Positions 11,301 through 26,300 of a stretch of 64,000 bases of DNA are shown piece by piece. A program made the translations under genes and the position numbers. Location: NCBI GenBank assembly GCA_963576475.1, contig OY754970.1, positions 25,479,091 through 25,543,090 on the forward strand, written 5' to 3'. Each line of letters opens with the position of its first letter. Within the stretch, counting starts at the first letter, position 1. The stretch comes from Molanna angustata. Taxonomy: Eukaryota; Arthropoda; Insecta; Trichoptera; Molannidae. The notes under the pieces are model-generated. The model ran no database searches. It had not been told where the DNA came from and saw only the letters and a list, made by a program, of their open reading frames with translations.

Positions 11301-14300
11301 CTACCTCGGACATAAAATAAGAATGGGAAAAGAAAATCAGGTGGCAGAAGTACCCAGAAGAATTGGACTTGGTTGGGCAGCCTTCGGGAAGCTCAGTTAT
11401 ATAATGAAAAATACGGATATCCCCATCAATTTAAAAAGAAAAATCTATGAATCATGTATATTGCCTGTGATGACATATGGTTTGGAAACAATGTCCCTGA
11501 CCATAAATACTGTCCACAAAATAAAATGTGCACAACGATCCATGGAGCGGCAAATGCTGGGCATAAGTCTGAGGGATAAAATAACAAATATAGAAATCAG
11601 ACGCCGAACAAAAATCGCCGATATCATGGATCGGATCCCAAAATTGAAGTGGCAATGGGCAGGACACGTGGCCAGACAGCCAAATTCAAAATGGACTCCC
11701 AAAGTCTTAAAGTGGAGGCCATGGGAAGACAAAAGGGGTGTCGGTCGGCCACAGAAGAGATGGGCCGACGATATTGTTGCGATCGCCGGAAAGAAATGGA
11801 TTGAAGCGGCACAGAATAGAGGAAAATGGAGTCAAATGGAAGAGGCCTACATCCAGCAGTGGAGGGAAGGCTAGGAAGAAGAATATACAAGGAATAGAAT
11901 GATTGATGAATCCTGTTGGTTGTGTGTATTACTAAAAGTGACGAAATATGAACCAGATATTAAAAAATTGTCATCGAATGTACAACAGAAAAAATCTCAT
12001 TGATAAATAGCTAATGTGTACTTTTAGTGATTACGATTTTATTTTTAAGAAAACCTATTGTAATTTAAAAGATTGTTAATGAAATTCAGAAAAAAAACTC
12101 TTTTATTTTTTCTATTTTGTTTACTTTTTTTGCTGCTTAGGCACGCCAGACAATCGAGAAATAATATTTGAGGATTTTTGGCATGCGGACCCAAAAAGGT
12201 TCGCCACCCCTGGAATATATTATTGTTTGTAATTAGTCGATAATTACCGATGGCCAGCAATCCTTCTTGGATGTCACCAGAGAATTCATTCTTGATAGCT
12301 TTTTCAAAATCGTGTCCGGTTATATTTTTATATTCTTGGAATGTGGCCGCCAGTTGGTTGAAGGAACGCTGGCACAATATAGCATTGAATGTAGACTCGT
12401 CCGTTCCCATACGGAGCTCACCTGAAAATAATCGATAAATAATAACTTTTAATAGGTTATAATTAAACAGTGGACCTTCGGTAATCCGGCCCCGCTTTGT
12501 AATCTGATACGCCATATCAGTATGTACGTAGATATAACAGTGCTTTGTTAATACAGGTTTACTTGTTCACGCATGCGTGTTGAGTATTGTCTCAGTTTAT
12601 TTCTATAAAAGAATGAATATGTCTTTATAACTTTGTTATTAGAATTCGTCAGATTACAATGTATTCCTCTTTCAAATATTCCAGATTACAAGGGCTCGAT
12701 GGCATCACTCTATAGACTGACAAATTGGATAATCCGACACCGTCATGCAAAACGTTTGTTAAGATAACCGCACGTCTATCAAATTTTTAGATAATAAACC
12801 ATAACAAAAAATTATATATTTTTATCTTTAACATAATATATAGTTATTGAAATATTTTATTATAATTATAATACCAACGTATATTTAATAGTCATAGGCC
12901 CGGTATTACAGTCTCAGTTTAAAGCTAAACTCAAGTTTTACAAAAATATAGCGTATTACAGTGTCCGTTTAGGCCTAATCTTTACTCAAATATGTCACTA
13001 AAACAACAAATATTTAATTTAACGTTTCTGGCGGATTAAGTACTTAACGGTGAGCAGTGGCGGCTGGCGACCTAAAATATTAGAGGGGCTCAATTTTTTT
13101 CTTGAAAGGAAATGTGTATTTAAAAGGAGAAAATATTCAGTACACTTGTGAAATTTCGACAGAGGTGAAAAAATATTATTTTCATGCATACGAGTTTGCA
13201 TGATCAGTGTTTATCATCATTCTCCTGTTAAGCTGCAATTACAATACCTGAAAGAAAGGGGGGTCGGGTGGATCATATATCATACATGTCATGTTGGATT
13301 TAGTTGTTTTTGTCAGAATTAAATACCTACATCAGAATTATTGTCAAAAAGTAAACACGGACAACAACATTTCAATGCGCCCGCAATACACATTCTTTTC
13401 ACTACACCTGCAAAGCCATGACGTTTTTTATTACAAATTCATCTTAAAACTTCGAATATATTTACGTGATTTACAAGAACTAATTTGAGATAATGAGATG
13501 ATTGGCCGGGAGGCCCTTAGTTTTTCACATTCACACGATCATCGTAATTATAGTAACGCGAAATTAAATTATGTATACTATTCACCGTGTACTATTGTTA
13601 AAAAATATCATTAAAAATATTAAATTAACCCTATTTCATCACTCTGCAAACACAACCACAACACAACATGCAAAATGGCACGCTGTCATCAACGGCCTTC
13701 AGCACTCCAGCTGATCGCTTATTGCGAAGTGCGCAGACGCTAATATTAGTTGTGTTCATAAATACACTAATTCATCTACAACTTACTGGAAAGAAATATA
13801 TTCCGGTAAATTCATGAACATATATAGGAACGTGCCCGAGAGCTCCATACATTTCGCATCAATTTGTACTACGGCATTGGAATCTATTATATGAGTTTAC
13901 ATACAGTTCTTCGGGCGCAAGTACATTGTGCCCGCGGAACAAAATTTTTCATAGAATCTCGCTGTATGAAACGAACTATTGCAGTATTTTACTATTATAA
14001 CCGTAAGGTGGAAACACATTTATTTTTATTAAAAATAATGAATTTCCAGAATTAATTTAGCAAATATTTTTGGAATCTATCGAACAAAATTTTTGGGAGG
14101 GCTCAGCCCGAGAGCCCCTTTGGGGGAGCCGCCACTGACGGTGAGTCAACTGTCATTTGCTAGGCAACGCGTGTAGTTTCAGTTTCTATCACTAGAGGCG
14201 TTAGGCAACGAATGTAGTTTCAATGTTCTATCACTAGAGGCGTTAGTTGTATCGACGGTGGCGCCACACAACAAAACAAACTTATAGCCATATTGAAACG

Positions 14301-17300
14301 AACATGGGCATTTAAAAGCATCATTTTGGTGAAAAAAATTAAATTTACCATATTGGATAGTAAAACAATAGTATTTCAAGTCGTAGCGTCCCGTTTTGTA
14401 GTTGGTATTATTTGAGGTTATTTAAAATTTGACAGATAATAACCACAGAAAAAGTCAAATATGTCTATAATTGAAGATTTAGTAACTGACATGTCATATT
14501 GCACTGTAATACGGAAATGGATTCAATCTACCCTTAACATTAATCTTGAGTTTAACAAACTCAATGAGTTGAGGGCCGACTGTAACACCGGGCCATAATC
14601 TTTTTGATATAAGTTAACTAATTAATACAACAGTAACGTTGATAAAGTTGGTGACATGATATATTATGTTGTGATATCATATATATCATATCAAATGTCA
14701 GATGGATATAAAGTTTATATCTTACCCGCTCGTAATAATGACTGTGCATCGGCCTTTGCTCTACCGATATCCACATCAAAGGATTCCTCTCGATTAGCCT
14801 AGAAAAACCAAACATGATTAATATAACAATATGTAGGTACACAAGTGTATGTATCATAGAAACCAATATATAGTATCAGCTGAACCATTTTGAATAAAAT
14901 TTTGAGACAAAACATGCGATAGAAGTATTTGTCATATTAAATATGTATAATATAATAATTGAGTGAAAGAGAGCAAATAGAATAACATAATGTGTAGTAA
15001 GGATGTATGTTTTAATGAAACAAATGGCAGGAAATAGAGTATACCAGGCAAATATATGGATTGATAATGGCTGATACAATTATTTCAAGGCTAGTAAAGC
15101 TTGTTATACGCAAAGCAATATATTGCTGTTCCGACTTTGATGTGTTTCAATGAGACGTGGACTAAGTAGAAGATTCTTGAAAGTAAAATTTTACTGCAGT
15201 GAAAGTGAGATCTCATAAACCTATGAATGGTAAAGCAATAAATGAAACGACATATTGTTTTACCATCAGTACATTAACAATGGAGGGAGATGCATGCAGT
15301 GTGCCCAGGACAGAAAATTGTTGAAGATCAAGGGGGAGGCCTACATCCAAAAATGAAGATGACAGGCTGAAGCAAAATAAAAAATTAACAGTTAAAAACA
15401 TAATACTTACACAACACAAGGAGATAAGAAGACGTTTGAAACTTCCGGAAGTGTCACTTGACAAGTCTTGGGCCATAGAAGAATGATACACTACAAAATA
15501 AAATTAATAAATATTAATTAAAAATAAACATGAAAACTAAAATTGTGATTTATTTTTAAAAATCAGATGAAGAACAGTTATAAAATAAACATAAGGCTAT
15601 TAAATGAACTATTGATGCATGTTATTGTCAATCATTAAATAAAAATAAATCAATATTTAGAAAAACAAGTTATGACAGTAAATAAGCTATGAGTGAACAG
15701 GATATAAAATAAGTAAAGAAAATAATTTGAGGATACTCTTTTCAAAGTTTTTTCACGTTGAAATGAATAAAAATAAAATTGTTAAAATTTGAAATGCATA
15801 TTGTTTTTTTTAAAGAAATGTACAATACTGTGATTTTAATTGTTTTTTAAACATGTGAAAACAGTAAAATATTAATAAACACTTCCTTGTACCCTGTGCA
15901 AGTGGAGAGTTTATTGCCATATGGCAATTTCTTCCAACTAACCAGCGTTTCCAGCCCAGAAAAGCAATATTTGTATGAGAAACGAATTTAAATAAATTTC
16001 TCCTCTGCTGGGGATCGAACTCAGGACGCCCGCACAGAAGACAAACGGCTTATCAACTGTGTCACGGCAGTCGGTATAAAATTAAAAATTTATTAACGCA
16101 TACATTTTTTAACTTTGTATGAAATTCAAAATAGTTTAATTTTATCAAAATGTTAAATGAATAATGCTGGAAACAGTTTTCAAATGCATTGTCATTGGGA
16201 ATACACAAATTCTGAAAGTTTCAGAGCTCTAACTGGTCGGCAAGTTAGGTAAAAAACTATTGCGAAATTCCAGTACAGACAGACATGTGAAGTTAAAGAA
16301 AAGAGTGTGAAAATAGTAACAGCTATTGTGAGACAATAGTACATAATAAATAAACAAAGACAAATATTGTATTCAAAGTAGTGAAAATACTAACTCATTT
16401 GATAGGCGTCCTGGATAATTTGTATTTCATGATTGGACATGGTACATAGGACTTCGATAAGAGTGTCTTCATCTGTACCGATTCCACTGATAGCATCGTG
16501 CATCTCTTTGGCATAGAACTGAGGTAAAGGTGTCATCAATGCCACGAGCACATCCTCAAACTTTCCGGAACTCTCACTCTTTAAATCTTCAACCAAATCC
16601 TGAAAACAAAATGACTTCTTTCTGATACATCATGATGACAACAAAATTTTTACGATATTGGGAATCATTAAAATTCAGAAATATTACAGATAGATTTACT
16701 TCCTCTATCTGTAAATGAAGACACAAAAAATCTTGTATATTTAATAGTGTCCGACCTAAACAGGATTTTCTACCGAAACCGAACCCGAATCTTCGGTATC
16801 TCTCTCAGTTTCGTCAGAAACCGAAACTTTTTACAGTTAAAAATCTATTGTTTACTGAAATTTGGCTTATTGACAGTTAACACGTGTTCAATGAAATAAA
16901 AAACAATACTTGAAGGAAGTAAGTGGAAAAATATTTTTTATTTCTGCTAATAAAAAAAACGAAATATTATTAATAAATTAATAGATTACTTTAGTAATCG
17001 TAATTAAAAAGCCTAATATTGTACGCTAAAAAAAGCATTTTATCTACATTTTTTTTCTACGACTGGCCGGCGAACTCAACTGATGAACTGATTGATGATG
17101 GCGGGTGACACTCGAGTCACAAACTTACCCGAAGTCAGCCGAACGATGCGCGATAATTCACGAATGCAGAGTTTCGGTGCAGCCCAAGGTTCGGCAGATT
17201 TTCTGCCGAAACTGATTTTATTGCTGAAACCGAAACCAAACCTTCGGTCGGTCACTAATATTTAATTTGTCAAATTTCAAAATAAAGTGCATTTGGTTAT

Positions 17301-20300
17301 GAACTTTATGACTCAATTGAGTTTAGCCACTCACATCACCAATACATCATTATAGAACCCAAATCCAATGCAGCGTTGCTACACCTTGGTCACTACAGTG
17401 TCCACGACACAAGAAATTTGTTGTAGCTCTATAAAATATAGTCATTCTACTCATTTATGAATCAAATATTCTTTAATTCATTTGCCATCTTTTTCTCGGA
17501 TATGTACTTAAGGTTTTTCCCAAAGACAGCGCTATTTCTCATTTTAAAGTTAGTCGTTGGCCAGCAGTGGCGGCTCTTCCTAAAGGGCTTTCGGGCTCAG
17601 CCCTCCCAAACACTTTATTCATTCAAAAGATTCCAAAAAATGTATGTAATTAAAATTTGAGTACACATTATTTTTCTAATTAATGTTTGCCATCTTACGC
17701 CTGTAGTGTATTTAGCGAAAGTATTTAGTAGACCTACCTGCTTTGTAAAGCAAGCAAGATTCTATGAAATATTTCATTCCTCGGGCAAAGTCGACTTGTG
17801 TCCGGGGAACCCATACAATTCACGTGACCGCTCGCTGCCGCCGCAGCTCGCCGTACACGCTGAATGTATGCCGATTTCGAGCAACACGGGGCAGTGCCCG
17901 CGAAGAATTATAGGATATTTTCATTTATTCATATTTTTTTGTACATTGCGATGGTCGAACGCTTGGTATTCAGTTGCAATTCCTTGAGGCTAACATTAAT
18001 TGATATCGTAATATTACATAGTTTTTAACTATAAATCATCCGAAATATATTAGTATTATTATTTAATTAATTGATACCATAATATTGCAAAAAAAAAATT
18101 ATATTAGACATAAAATGTGTAAAATCAAGAAGCAGTCTTGCGGCTGTTACCAGAAGTTTTTTTCAATTTTGTATGATCAAAATGTATTATCTGTCACAAA
18201 TTATTTTACAACTTATTATATTACAAACATTATTAAAAACCCAACCAAATACAGCATGATCAGGTTTACGTTTTAATTTCCGATAAACAATAAGAATTAT
18301 GGAAAACACTGATAATTTTAATATACGAAAATAATATTGTTCCACATATTTGCTTTCTGATTCCTGTTGTAAGTTAATTTCTCTTATAGGTAAAATTATA
18401 ATTTTGAGCCCTTCTAAGATTTAAGGTCACCAGCCGCCACTGTTGGTCAGGCAAGTGAAACATAGGTTGAAAACTATGAAATTGCACCCTAATAACAATT
18501 AAAACGGCAACAATTAAGCATGAAAATATTAATACATAGCCTGATAAATAGTGAGCTAAATAAATACAAGATTAAAAGTCTTTGACAAAGATTTATGTGT
18601 TATAAAAATAATTTTTGTGGTGAGTGAAGCAGTCAGTGGTTATTCAATGGTTCAAATTACAACATATAGTGATTTATTGAAAATTAAAGTATCTTATAAG
18701 TTGGGATTATTACTTTAGTGGTTCTAACAATAAAATTACTTATGTATTACATTATGGCAACTCTAAGTACATATAAACCTGCTAATAATATAAATACCAC
18801 AAGTAGGTATATTGAATTTGAGAAAAAGTGAATTTGAATAAATATTTACAAATGATATCATGTTTCCTTATACAATCATAGGAAAACCACGAAAAAGATA
18901 AAGTTTATTGATACCGATCAAATTAAATAGTAATATTTTTACATTAACGTTACTTAATCTAACTGTCGATTCGTTCAAGAGGATTTAATTCTGTTAATGA
19001 ATCAACAGTATTAAGCCAAGACGCATGTATGAAGGAACATTTTGTATGGTGTAGTGGACTTTTTGCATGCCGAAAATACCAACTAAGAGGCTTTGTAGCA
19101 GAACATTTTGTGTTTTTTGCGTGTCTGTCTGTGCGTGTGTGTGTCCCTTTATAACTTCTGATACGCTCAATGGACAGAGCCTAAAAATTTTTTGTATCAA
19201 TCAGGGGTTATCAAGTATTGAATATTTACTTTATTTTTCCATTTATCTCAAAAACCATAAAAGCTAGAATGCTGAAAATTGGTATAAATATACAGATAAA
19301 AATCTCAAATTTGTTTTTTTTAAATAAATTCCATATTTCTCAAACATTTTTTACTAAGAATTTTTTTTTTATGATAAATTTACATGTTTAATTGCTAATA
19401 TTTCCAAAGTTTTTAAAGATATCGAAAAAAGCCAAAACACCCAACTAGATAATTTAATTTTCTATAAAAAATAATAACATTGTAGAATTACATCTCAAAC
19501 TTTTCTTACCAATTTTTATAAAAATTTAATTTAGTGATAGACATTGTTTCATTCAAATTGTAAGGCAATATACACTACACAATATCTGCGGGGACTCAAT
19601 AGTTTGATACTTAATCTCCAAACATACATACATACATATATACCATCATGCTGTTTTCATTTAAATATTTAATACAAAAGAAGATCAATAACCGCTTATT
19701 ATAGGAAACCATGACGGTATTAAATTCTCTTTTTTCTTTTTTTCCTTTTAGTTGAATATTATGTTTTGAATCGTTGTAAACTTGAAATGTTGCTCTTACC
19801 TACATACCAATCTATGATCATATTTTATGATTTTTTGCAAACTTATTGTATTATTTTATATTAATCACAACGACAAAATGTAATAGGCCTTAATACTTGA
19901 TGTTACTATTGTATTGTAACTATGTATTAACGCTGTTTTTTGTCTAAATTTAACCTAAATAAATATTCTGGGTAGGAAAAAAGACTGACCTCCATACTAT
20001 CCTGACATACATACCTACATGTTTTATATATAAAACAAAATATCTTAAAACATTTATTAATTTGTGTTTAAGTGTTCATAGTTTGGTACGTACTTCAACT
20101 ATATATACTTTCGCCATTGACAGATGGATCTCATGTGTTACATGCAAGTAGTTAATTTATTTGGCAGAATTCCATTAAAAATTACTAAAATTCTAAACAC
20201 TATTTTTAGATTTGATAATATTTTATTTATTTCATCATTAGCTATTTCCTCTTATTTGGACAGTATCAAGATTATTCTTGATAGTAAAATCCTCAACATA

Positions 20301-23300
20301 ATATTTTAGTGAGTAATTATATGTAAGTGGATATATTTTGCAGAGTATCAACCAAAAACGAGAATGTTTGAAACGATATATACTTTGCACAAACAGTGAC
20401 GGTTAACAGCAATTCATTTTTCAACAATCCTCATACATATTTTTTCAACGAATGAAATGTCCAATAATATGCTTTTTCGTGAGCAAATATTTGTTTATAA
20501 ATATAAATGCCAAAAGTAGGCACGTATTATCACAAATAAAATAGATTATCAAGTATTCATACATCAACAGAGTATGTAAGAGTTTTAATAGAAACTGTGT
20601 AGACTTGGACCCATTCGCCACGAGTCGAAACTTATTTAAGAGAAGACTGGCTGTAGTCGCAAATTTTGGAGCTACAACCTTTTAAAAGGTATGTCCCCGG
20701 TAAGGTTGGTTGGGCATTTTGTTAGTTGCATTTCAACGTATGATTGTCACCCGAAATCAGGTAACTTCAAAACTAAAAAATCAATCACATTGTTGAAATT
20801 TATTAATGACGTACATACTGACTGACTAACATAACGAAATAAAACATATAGGTAAGTACATATACGCACATGAATAAAACCTGTACAAATCCACATTGGA
20901 CACCTTCAAGTGGTTTCATTTGACAGCGGAAATCTTCCCTTTTCCCATTCTTCCCGTCTATCCCCTTCCTTTTCAGGACAGCGATTTTGTATAAAGATAC
21001 GATGTAATATTGTTTCACTGAATTATTATTTTGAAATTATATACCTACCTATGTTTAATAGATGGATACAGTAATTGGCGTTGTAAATCATATTATGTTG
21101 TTTTTTTTTTCATTGTAAATTATTTTATAGCTGTTGTATCCAATAAAATAAATAAAAAAAAAAAGTATAACTTGGAGTTTGAGAGAAAAACATGGTGATT
21201 ATTTCGTTTAACTTTAAAGTAAGGAATTTCTGTTTAAATGTTGCCATTTTTTATACAAAAATGTTCCATACATTTTGTGGATTTTCGTTGGCATGGTTAC
21301 GATCAAATCCTTTAAATAATATTTTAGTGTAATATGTATGTAGCTATGTAATTATTTATTCCTTGGTTCCATTTTCCAAAGTCCATTATTTGAGACTGAA
21401 GGGACAGGAAGGACGGAAGAGACGGGACGAACCGAGAGGACTGATTTTTCAAGAACTTTCTTATGTACCTGTGTTAATTTTTATTTAATGTATTTCATTT
21501 TCTTTTTATTCTTTCTGAATTTATATCATAACAAATAAAAGTTTAAAAATTACAATAACGATATTCTGGATATGTTAGCTTATTTGCTTCACATTTACCT
21601 TTCGGAGCAGCGCCGGGGATAAAAAACTAGTAACAATTATTTTATTGTATCTTGTGCCAATGGTAAGAATATAGCGATTTCAAGAAATTGAGATTCTCAA
21701 GAATCGCATAGCAAATAATCTTGAATATAATATGAGATACTGGCATAATTTGGCAAGATAGTCAGTTTTATAGGCAGCTTTTTAATAAACTACTTCATTA
21801 AAAGCAACTCCCCGATTGAAAACTCACAACAAAGGAGAGAGGATCTGTCGAAACAGGGCCTTGGAAAGGGGCTGTGGATGCATCCACGTGAGGGTATCCC
21901 AATAGGAGAAGACCTGCCCTACTATATATGGACTGTTCTCAACAGATTAAGGGTCGGTGTCACACGATGTAGAGTGAACTTCGCAAGATGGGGGTACATC
22001 TCTGAAGATGACACTCTATGTGACTGCGGCGTAACCCAGGATGAGAGTCACCTTCTGATATGTCCACTTATGGGGGAAGGATGCACCCCTGGAGACATAA
22101 TTATGGGAAAGGACAAGGTGATTGTAGTCGCCGTATATTGGAGTGGCTGGGTTTGAACCAGCCGGACACGTAAAGTAAGTAATAACTACTTATACATTTA
22201 AAAAAAAACTCATTTGCTTTTTAAATCACGCGAAGAATTGAGTGTGCTGTAAAATCATAGGTTTGATGAAACTATTATTTTTGCATCTAACGAATACTCC
22301 AATAAAGTTACATTTTAATGGAAAATAATTTGATGACATATAATTCAGGGCCAAAAAAATTGTCAGATCAATTTGAAACCAAAGATAAATGCATTCAAAT
22401 AATCAGTAATTTCAAGTATTACACAGCTACTTTTTGACTGAAATTTTGTTTCAGTCACTTTACTTTTCCAGTTTAATATATCAGTGTGACAAAATGATTT
22501 AAATATAACTGCTGTTAATCTTTCAAATAAAAAATCACACATGCTTCAAAAAATAATGTGTAATATATTTAAAAATATCCATTGCATGGAATAGTATTGG
22601 CTGGTCTACAAATAACATTGTGTATATAATATAGGTATACACACAATGTAGTGTTGGTATGCACATAGAATGTAATAGTGCATTAGCATAAAAATAGTGA
22701 TTCTTGAATGTACCACACAATTGACAAGTTAGAAAATAGAATAAATTAGAAAACAAATACAATTTTTTTGTCTCTCCTATTCTTTAAACATATCTCTATA
22801 ATATAATGATATTAGATAATTTATAGTGTCATTTCAAGGATATCTTAAACATAATGAGTTTCAAACTAGAAGTCTAAATTCAAATCAGTCAAATATGGAC
22901 TTATAAAAGGGTTGTTGGGAAAATATAAAACACTGATACAAAGTACATACATTCACATTACTCATAATAATACCATTTTAACTATACCTATGGAATAATA
23001 ATAATAAACACTTAATAGCACCTTGCGCAAGTGGCTAATTTATTGTCATATGACAATTTCTTCCAACTAACCAATGTTTAAAACCAATGTTCTATAAGAC
23101 TAAGCAGGCTAAGATGGGCCGGGCATGTTCAGAGAATGCCATCATCACGGGTACCAAAAAGAGTCTTAGAGGGGCACCCAGGTGGCAAAAGAAAGGTCGG
23201 GAGACCGAGGCTGCGATGGGAAGATGATATTGGGAGGGACGCATCCCAGCTTCTGAATGTGCCAAACTGGAGGGTCGCAGCAGGTGACAGGAGAGGTTGG

Positions 23301-26300
23301 AGGAGGAAGTTGCTGGAGGCCAAGGCTCGATATGGGCTGTAGAGCCATTGAAGAAGAGAACCAATGTTTAAAACTAAGCAAAAAAACCAAATGTATTTTC
23401 TCCATGATTTCTAGACCTTCATGATTTTTCTAGATGTTTAGCGATAACTATACAATTCTGATTAAATAAAGAATGTAACAATTAGACAACAAATAATGTA
23501 TGCTCGTGAGACATAAATGTAAAAAAGTAGAATAAAGGTAGAATAGAAGAAATTATATATCCTTGATATATATCTACATACATACCATCACGTCAAGTTC
23601 CTGTAATTAAGGAAGCCTGAGAGAACCGATCATTATACACTTCTATCTTTGAATACATTCATTGCCTCACTCACATACATATTGTTTCTTGATAATAATT
23701 TGAGAATTTTCATCGTAGAGAGGAGCGGTTTGCACATACATATACCAACCAAACAAAAAACGACAAATTTGTACCCTGCACACCCCCGTAACATGAAAGT
23801 TATTTGGTGCTAACTATACATCTCTTAAACTAACGTATGAAGACAAAATTTAAATTAGGTTACTACAAGATATAATTGTTTCTATATCATAAATACCTTT
23901 CCATAAAGTGTCTTGAATTCAAAGGCTATCTTCAAACGCTGGTTGTTACTCCTCTTTGCAAGAACATGGATGATTGCTTTCTCGTCAGTTCCGAATCCCT
24001 TCATAGCCTTGCGTAGGATCTCAGCGTCGGCTCTTGGATTGAAAGGTTCCATTGGAACTACTGTGGGCCTTGGCTGAAAATAATTAATAATGAGAAACAT
24101 CTGAAAATTGAGTATAATGTAAAGTACACAGCTGCAAACAGTAGTTAAAAGTAGTCCGTAAGTTACAGTTCACAGCTTGTGTAACCATAACGAAAATTGA
24201 TAGCCAAGTGCGTACATCATTCACATACCTTTACATGTTTAAGTTAAACAAACCGATATTTATCCAGTGCTTATCATAAATAAGAGAAATTAAAAAAAAA
24301 GTTATTTATATGTTAAGATATTTGTGAACAAAAGAGGCAAATATTGGAGTTGACTGGTTTTTTAGTAAAGCAAATCAAAACCCAAAAAATGTTAGTGAGA
24401 AAAAATAATGTGATATGTACATACAGGTAAATAAGCTTGTAATAAATTAAAATGTTACAATAACAACAATCGAGATATTCAAAGATAGATTTTTGTAAAC
24501 ATTAGACACAATTTAAAATTAGTTACTATTATCTATAAATTATACCTATATTAAATGCTTGCATGCCACACTGCAAAGTGTATATTATCTAAGTATACTT
24601 TGATGATTTGCGATTAGCTGATTGTTAGCTACATACGATAAAAAAGTCATTAAAATCCTATTAGAGTTCAACAAACTTTGATACAAATGTTTTCTTTCAA
24701 TACAAAGTATTTCAGTTTTAATTGTATTTTGAGTAGGTACCTACCTATTATGCTTAAAAAAATTTGTTCTTAACCCTTTGAATGCGTTAAGCAAAAAATA
24801 AAATTTGATCTGAAAAATGCAAATTTTCAATAAAAAATAAAGTATTCTATAAAATTCTTTTTAATATTTTTTAATCAATATCTTGATTTAATTCACCATA
24901 AATAGTTGTCACGTTATATTTTGGGGGGAGGGGGGCTCAAAAAATTTAATTTAAATACATCTTTTTTTATATTTTTTCCCATCCAAAGCCAACGTTTTTT
25001 ACAAGCCATGGACTATAGTCGATTTACGCGTTCAAAGGGTTAATTTACCAAATAATAAAATCAAAGGGTGGATTATGATGATCAATTCCTCTATTATAAT
25101 AGATAGATCTCTTTTTTTAGACTACTGTGCCTCAAAATAAAAACAATCAAATTTAGTAAGTATGAATAAGAAGAATAATAAACAATAGTTTTTTAATGAT
25201 TCTGTTTAGGTACCTACATATATTTTTTTAAATCAATATCTATTTAGTCCTACAATGACATTGTCAACATCAGGTGGCAGAATATTGGCGGCTAGGAATA
25301 TAATGATGTTCTAAACACGGAAAGTAAATACCTATTATCAAAATAGTATTATAGAATAGGTATTGCATAGAATGAAATTATGATCGAAATTTCTTTCAAG
25401 AAACAAATTAAAAATATTTTCGACAAAGTAACTACCAACTCATTATCTTATCTGATTTTGTTTTTAGAGTTTTAGTTTAAGTTTTTTTATTATAAATGAG
25501 ATACATTATACATTGCAGAAGCGAAGCACCACAAAATAAAAATTTGTAAAGTCACAACACAGCAAGTAAACAATAAGAAAACTTTTATGTCCAAAACAAT
25601 ATTAACAAAAAATAAAAAAATATTTCTCCACATCACAGACTTCTCGACAAAGTAAAGAATAGGTTATGTTAAATAAAAAATCATTTTTTAAAACATAAAC
25701 ATCTCCACGTATCATTCCTGTGGAGTTTAAGACCCAAAAAGAGTTGATTTGAGTCGATTATCGGCATTTAATAGGAACGAATAAACTTCAACTACCACGT
25801 CATATTATTGATTGATTTCTAGCCTAAACCAGATTGTATCGGTCCTCTTGAGCGATACGTAATCCTTAAATTAAGCAAAATTTACAGTGAATTTATTCAC
25901 AAATAAAACCCCTTTCATCTGCCAAATTGCATATTATGGAAGAGAGACCATGCTAGAAATTCATAAGGGCTACAATGTTGCTATTTTTTTAAGCTAGAAA
26001 TACATACAGCAGATAAACATCCAATAAAAGTATATCCCAATATATAGATGCATACATATCAAACTATAGAAAAAAGTATATTGTAGCCATTGTTAATTTT
26101 CAACAGTAGCAATCAAATCCTAACAATTTCTCATAATATGCAATATGGGTGATTAGCCATTTGAAGGTGATGCAAAATTAGCACGCACATTAGTAGTGAT
26201 ATAAAATTTTGAACCAATCAATTATCCTTTACCATTACCTTTTTCATTGTAGGCGTTGGTGCATGGTTTGGGCTATAGTAGGCCTGCTGCGTTGGCGGAG

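Larger units (their letters stand above)
9727..12212 (+). mobile_element. hAT transposon, decayed, with nested LINE
   Basis: It begins CAGGGGTGGCGAACC and ends with the exact inverse GGTTCGCCACCCCTG. It is flanked by the 8-bp duplication GAATATAT (9719-9726 and 12213-12220), which fits hAT elements. Plus-strand fragments of a hAT transposase lie at about 9893-10970, broken by frameshifts. The interval 11011-11881 is a later LINE insertion. The whole element sits in annexin intron 7, about 35 bp from exon 7. Confidence 0.93.
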
